The translations under genes and the position numbers were made by a program. Below are positions 5,337 through 6,567 of a DNA stretch of 6,567 nucleotides, piece after piece (position 1 is the stretch's first letter; every line of letters begins with the position of its first letter). The notes below the pieces were generated by a model. That model ran no database searches and was not told the origin of the DNA. It saw only the letters and a program-made list of their open reading frames with translations. Source of the stretch: Bacillota bacterium (lineage in GTDB: Bacteria; Bacillota; Dethiobacteria; Dethiobacterales; Dethiobacteraceae); contig JANKMV010000023.1 of the NCBI GenBank assembly GCA_024650095.1, positions 6,859 to 13,425 of the forward strand, written 5' to 3'.

Positions 5337-5381
5337 AAGTATATACTTTATTTTTATTAAAGTAAATGCTAAACTTACTTT
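5337..5381 (-). promoter_or_regulatory. Promoter and operator region of the DUF2089-like operon
   Basis: The -35 TTTACT (5361-5366) and -10 TATACT (5338-5343) are 17 bp apart. A perfect 12-bp palindrome AAGTATATACTT (5337-5348) covers the -10. An inverted repeat AAAGTAA/TTACTTT (5359-5365 and 5375-5381, 9-bp spacer) overlaps the -35. Both share an AAGTA/TACTT half-site, so one dimeric regulator could occupy both and block the promoter. The DUF2089-like protein is the obvious candidate. Confidence 0.6.
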
Positions 5382-5461
5382 TAAATAAAATAAGTGTTAT
5401 GGATACGCATGAAGTCATATTAGTTGGTATGAATATCTAAATGGTGAATCGCCGAATACTA

Positions 5462-5516
5462 AACAAAAAAGCCAAGTCCTAAGACTTGACTGTTGCCACC
5501 ATTTTGGTGGAGGCGA
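5462..5516. repeat. 55-bp direct repeat, copy 2: at the 3' end of ssrA
   Basis: This is the partner of 4534-4588, with three substitutions. Here the repeat continues directly into the T-arm and body of ssrA, so this is the junction where the gene keeps its 3' end. The two copies have the same orientation and bracket an island of 873 bp holding the DUF2089-like operon. Confidence 0.8.
5465..5488 (-). terminator. ssrA terminator
   Basis: On the minus strand CAAGTC-TTAG-GACTTG is followed by GC and six T residues, 17 bp after the CCA end of ssrA. A second hairpin (CCACCA-AAA-TGGTGG) lies between, using the CCA itself as its 5' arm, so the primary transcript must be processed to free the 3' end. 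Confidence 0.75.
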
Positions 5517-5867
5517 GGGGAATCGAACCCCTGTCCGAAGGCAAACCAGCAAAAGCTTCTACGAGTGTAGCCTCAAATTTAGTTTCGGGTAACGGGCTCC
5601 TTGAGACAAGATTCCGTTACACTAGCACACTTGTTATTCCCTTCTCCTTTGGCTCTGCCAACCGTGGAGTCGGTAGCCTGATTAGTCGGCGCCCGGACTT
5701 ACCCCTACAGGCTCGCGGTAAGCGGACGAGCTACTTTAATTAAGCAGCTAAAGCGTAATTATCTTTGGCGTTTAAGCCTTTTCCACGTTGTTGACCGGGT
5801 CATGGCCCCGGACTCGCAACTCTTTGTAATTCATAAGTCTGTATAGTCGGCCTATTCGTGGTTCTCC
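5505..5867 (-). ncRNA. ssrA: tmRNA (ssrA), 5' end degenerate or replaced
   Basis: Transfer-messenger RNA, which with SmpB rescues stalled ribosomes and adds a degradation tag. On the minus strand the 3' end is complete: T-arm AGGGG-TTCGATT-CCCCT (5516-5532), acceptor strand CGCCTCC, discriminator A and an encoded CCA ending at 5505. The tag frame (5740-5769) has resume codon GCC and encodes AKDNYALAA then TAA; pseudoknot sequences and GAGTTGCGAGTC (5811-5822), typical of the helix before the tag, are recognisable. The 5' end is a problem: the near-invariant GGnTTCGAC of the D-like loop and a GGGGGCG or GGAGGCG acceptor strand are absent. At the right distance there is only GGAGAAC (from 5867) and AGGCCGAC, which gives a typical 363-nt length but pairs poorly. 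The gene is either decayed at its 5' end or broken near 5822-5825. No strong promoter was seen; a TGCAATAAT extended -10 (5881-5889) is the best candidate. Confidence 0.85.
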
Positions 5868-5893
5868 TTGGCTTATTCTGATTATTGCATTAT

Positions 5894-6567
5894 TTAGTCC
5901 TGCTTCTCCAGCTGAATACTATAGGCATAAAGCGGGCCTGAAGATGGCATACCACTTTCAGCGGTTCCTATTATGACTGTACCATTCTCATCAACTTCCC
6001 CGCGCATTTTTTCATAATAAACAACTCCGTCATGGGGGTCGGTGAACTCTGCGTAATAGTGAAAAGCACGGCCATCAACATTTAGAGAGACTGTTACATC
6101 TGTATCTACCGAATAAGCTATAAATTGACCGGCCTCATCTTTTTCAATAAAAATTTCATGGGGCAGAGAAGCACCAATTACCCCTTCCATCTCTTCTTCA
6201 GTTAAACCCGCTGAATCATATACCCGCTCAATAATGGAATAACCAATCCAGTGACCACTTAAGCCTTCAGACGCAGAAACGCTCTCATCGTTCTCCGTCT
6301 TACTTCCTTCGATTGTTCCGTAGCCGTTTTCCTCATCCACATTCTTTCCTTTACAATTGGATACCAACATATCCCATACCCTTGCTTTTTCCTCCAGCTC
6401 CCAGCGGGCCAGTTCATCCTTTAGCCTCTGGATTTCCGCTGGGATTTCTTCTTGTACCCGATTCCGCCGCTCGCTGTTGATACGGTAGCTTTCCATGAGC
6501 GCATCATCTATGGCACGGCTCCGCAAGTTCTGGTTTCTGATGATTTCAACCTCTTCCTCGCTGAACT
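5894..6567 (-). CDS. Unrecognised protein, C-terminal 223 residues
   Basis: The frame is open to the right window edge, so the N-terminus lies outside; internal TTG and ATG codons near 6526 are not needed as starts. The visible N-terminal part (about 80 residues) is strongly charged and helical (EEEVEIIRNQN, then EIQRLKDELARWELEEKARVWDML) and probably forms a coiled coil. A low-complexity acidic linker follows (rich in Glu, Asn, Ser). The last 125 residues, beginning at GLSGHWIGYSIIERVYDSAGL, look like a beta-strand-rich domain (alternating hydrophobics, GQFIAYSVDTDVTVSLNVDG, YYAEFTDPHDGVVYYEKM). The opening G-x-W-x-G resembles small beta-barrel domains of the lipocalin-like type, but that is only a resemblance. 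The TAA at 5894-5896 ends the gene 27 bp before the possible 5' end of ssrA. No function can be given. Confidence 0.7.
   Translation of the reverse strand, partial: FSEEEVEIIRNQNLRSRAIDDALMESYRINSERRNRVQEEIPAEIQRLKDELARWELEEKARVWDMLVSNCKGKNVDEENGYGTIEGSKTENDESVSASEGLSGHWIGYSIIERVYDSAGLTEEEMEGVIGASLPHEIFIEKDEAGQFIAYSVDTDVTVSLNVDGRAFHYYAEFTDPHDGVVYYEKMRGEVDENGTVIIGTAESGMPSSGPLYAYSIQLEKQD

Noticed and set aside
5486..5743. Plus-strand 85-aa ORF (VEARGIEPLSEGKP…)
   Set aside because: It is the antisense of the tmRNA T-arm and body. The 'GIEPLSEG'-like start is the reverse complement of a T-arm, a typical annotation artefact.
1..6567. CRISPR array, tRNA or rRNA genes, complete transposase
   Set aside because: No regularly spaced repeats, no cloverleaf apart from the tmRNA ends, and no transposase catalytic motifs were found on either strand.

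Overview
The window looks like an accessory, repeatedly rearranged stretch of a low-to-moderate GC Firmicutes chromosome. The best guess is a strict anaerobe of the Clostridia, perhaps Peptococcaceae-like. This rests on strong AGGAGG ribosome sites, TTG starts, a tmRNA tag ending in NYALAA, a DUF2089-type regulator paired with a small membrane protein, and an anaerobe-style B12-binding radical SAM enzyme. The organism is an inference. All clear protein genes lie on the minus strand.

Left part (1-3110): a radical SAM protein that stops early at a TAG (21-1109), an ABC exporter that lacks its first two membrane helices (1385-2806), and an ArsR-family repressor (2766-3050) with a near-perfect palindromic operator (3068-3083). 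The ABC and ArsR frames overlap by 41 bp. The sequence is best explained by a deletion that removed the tail of the repressor and the head of the transporter and joined what remained.

Middle (3110-4530): an orphan minus-strand terminator, decayed plus-strand coding remnants (one resembling a serine-recombinase zinc ribbon), a 192-bp internal piece of a second tmRNA gene (3625-3816), and an intact-looking vapBC toxin-antitoxin pair (3861-4472) with consensus -35 and -10 boxes.

Right part (4534-6567): a 55-bp copy of the 3' end and terminator of ssrA (4534-4588), about 250 bp of unexplained sequence, a two-gene operon of a DUF2089-like regulator and a 57-residue membrane protein (4838-5313) behind a palindrome-rich promoter, then a larger ssrA (tmRNA) gene (5505 to about 5867) whose 5' end does not match the tmRNA consensus, and finally the C-terminal end of an unrecognised gene running off the window.

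The unifying theme is ssrA. Three separate blocks of tmRNA sequence occur within 2.3 kb. Two of them are 55-bp direct repeats in the geometry expected for insertion at the 3' end of ssrA, and they enclose a roughly 0.9-kb mini-island with no integrase. I read this as a recurrent integration or recombination hotspot with nested debris, stabilised or accompanied by vapBC. I did not see a CRISPR array, a complete transposase, tRNA or rRNA.
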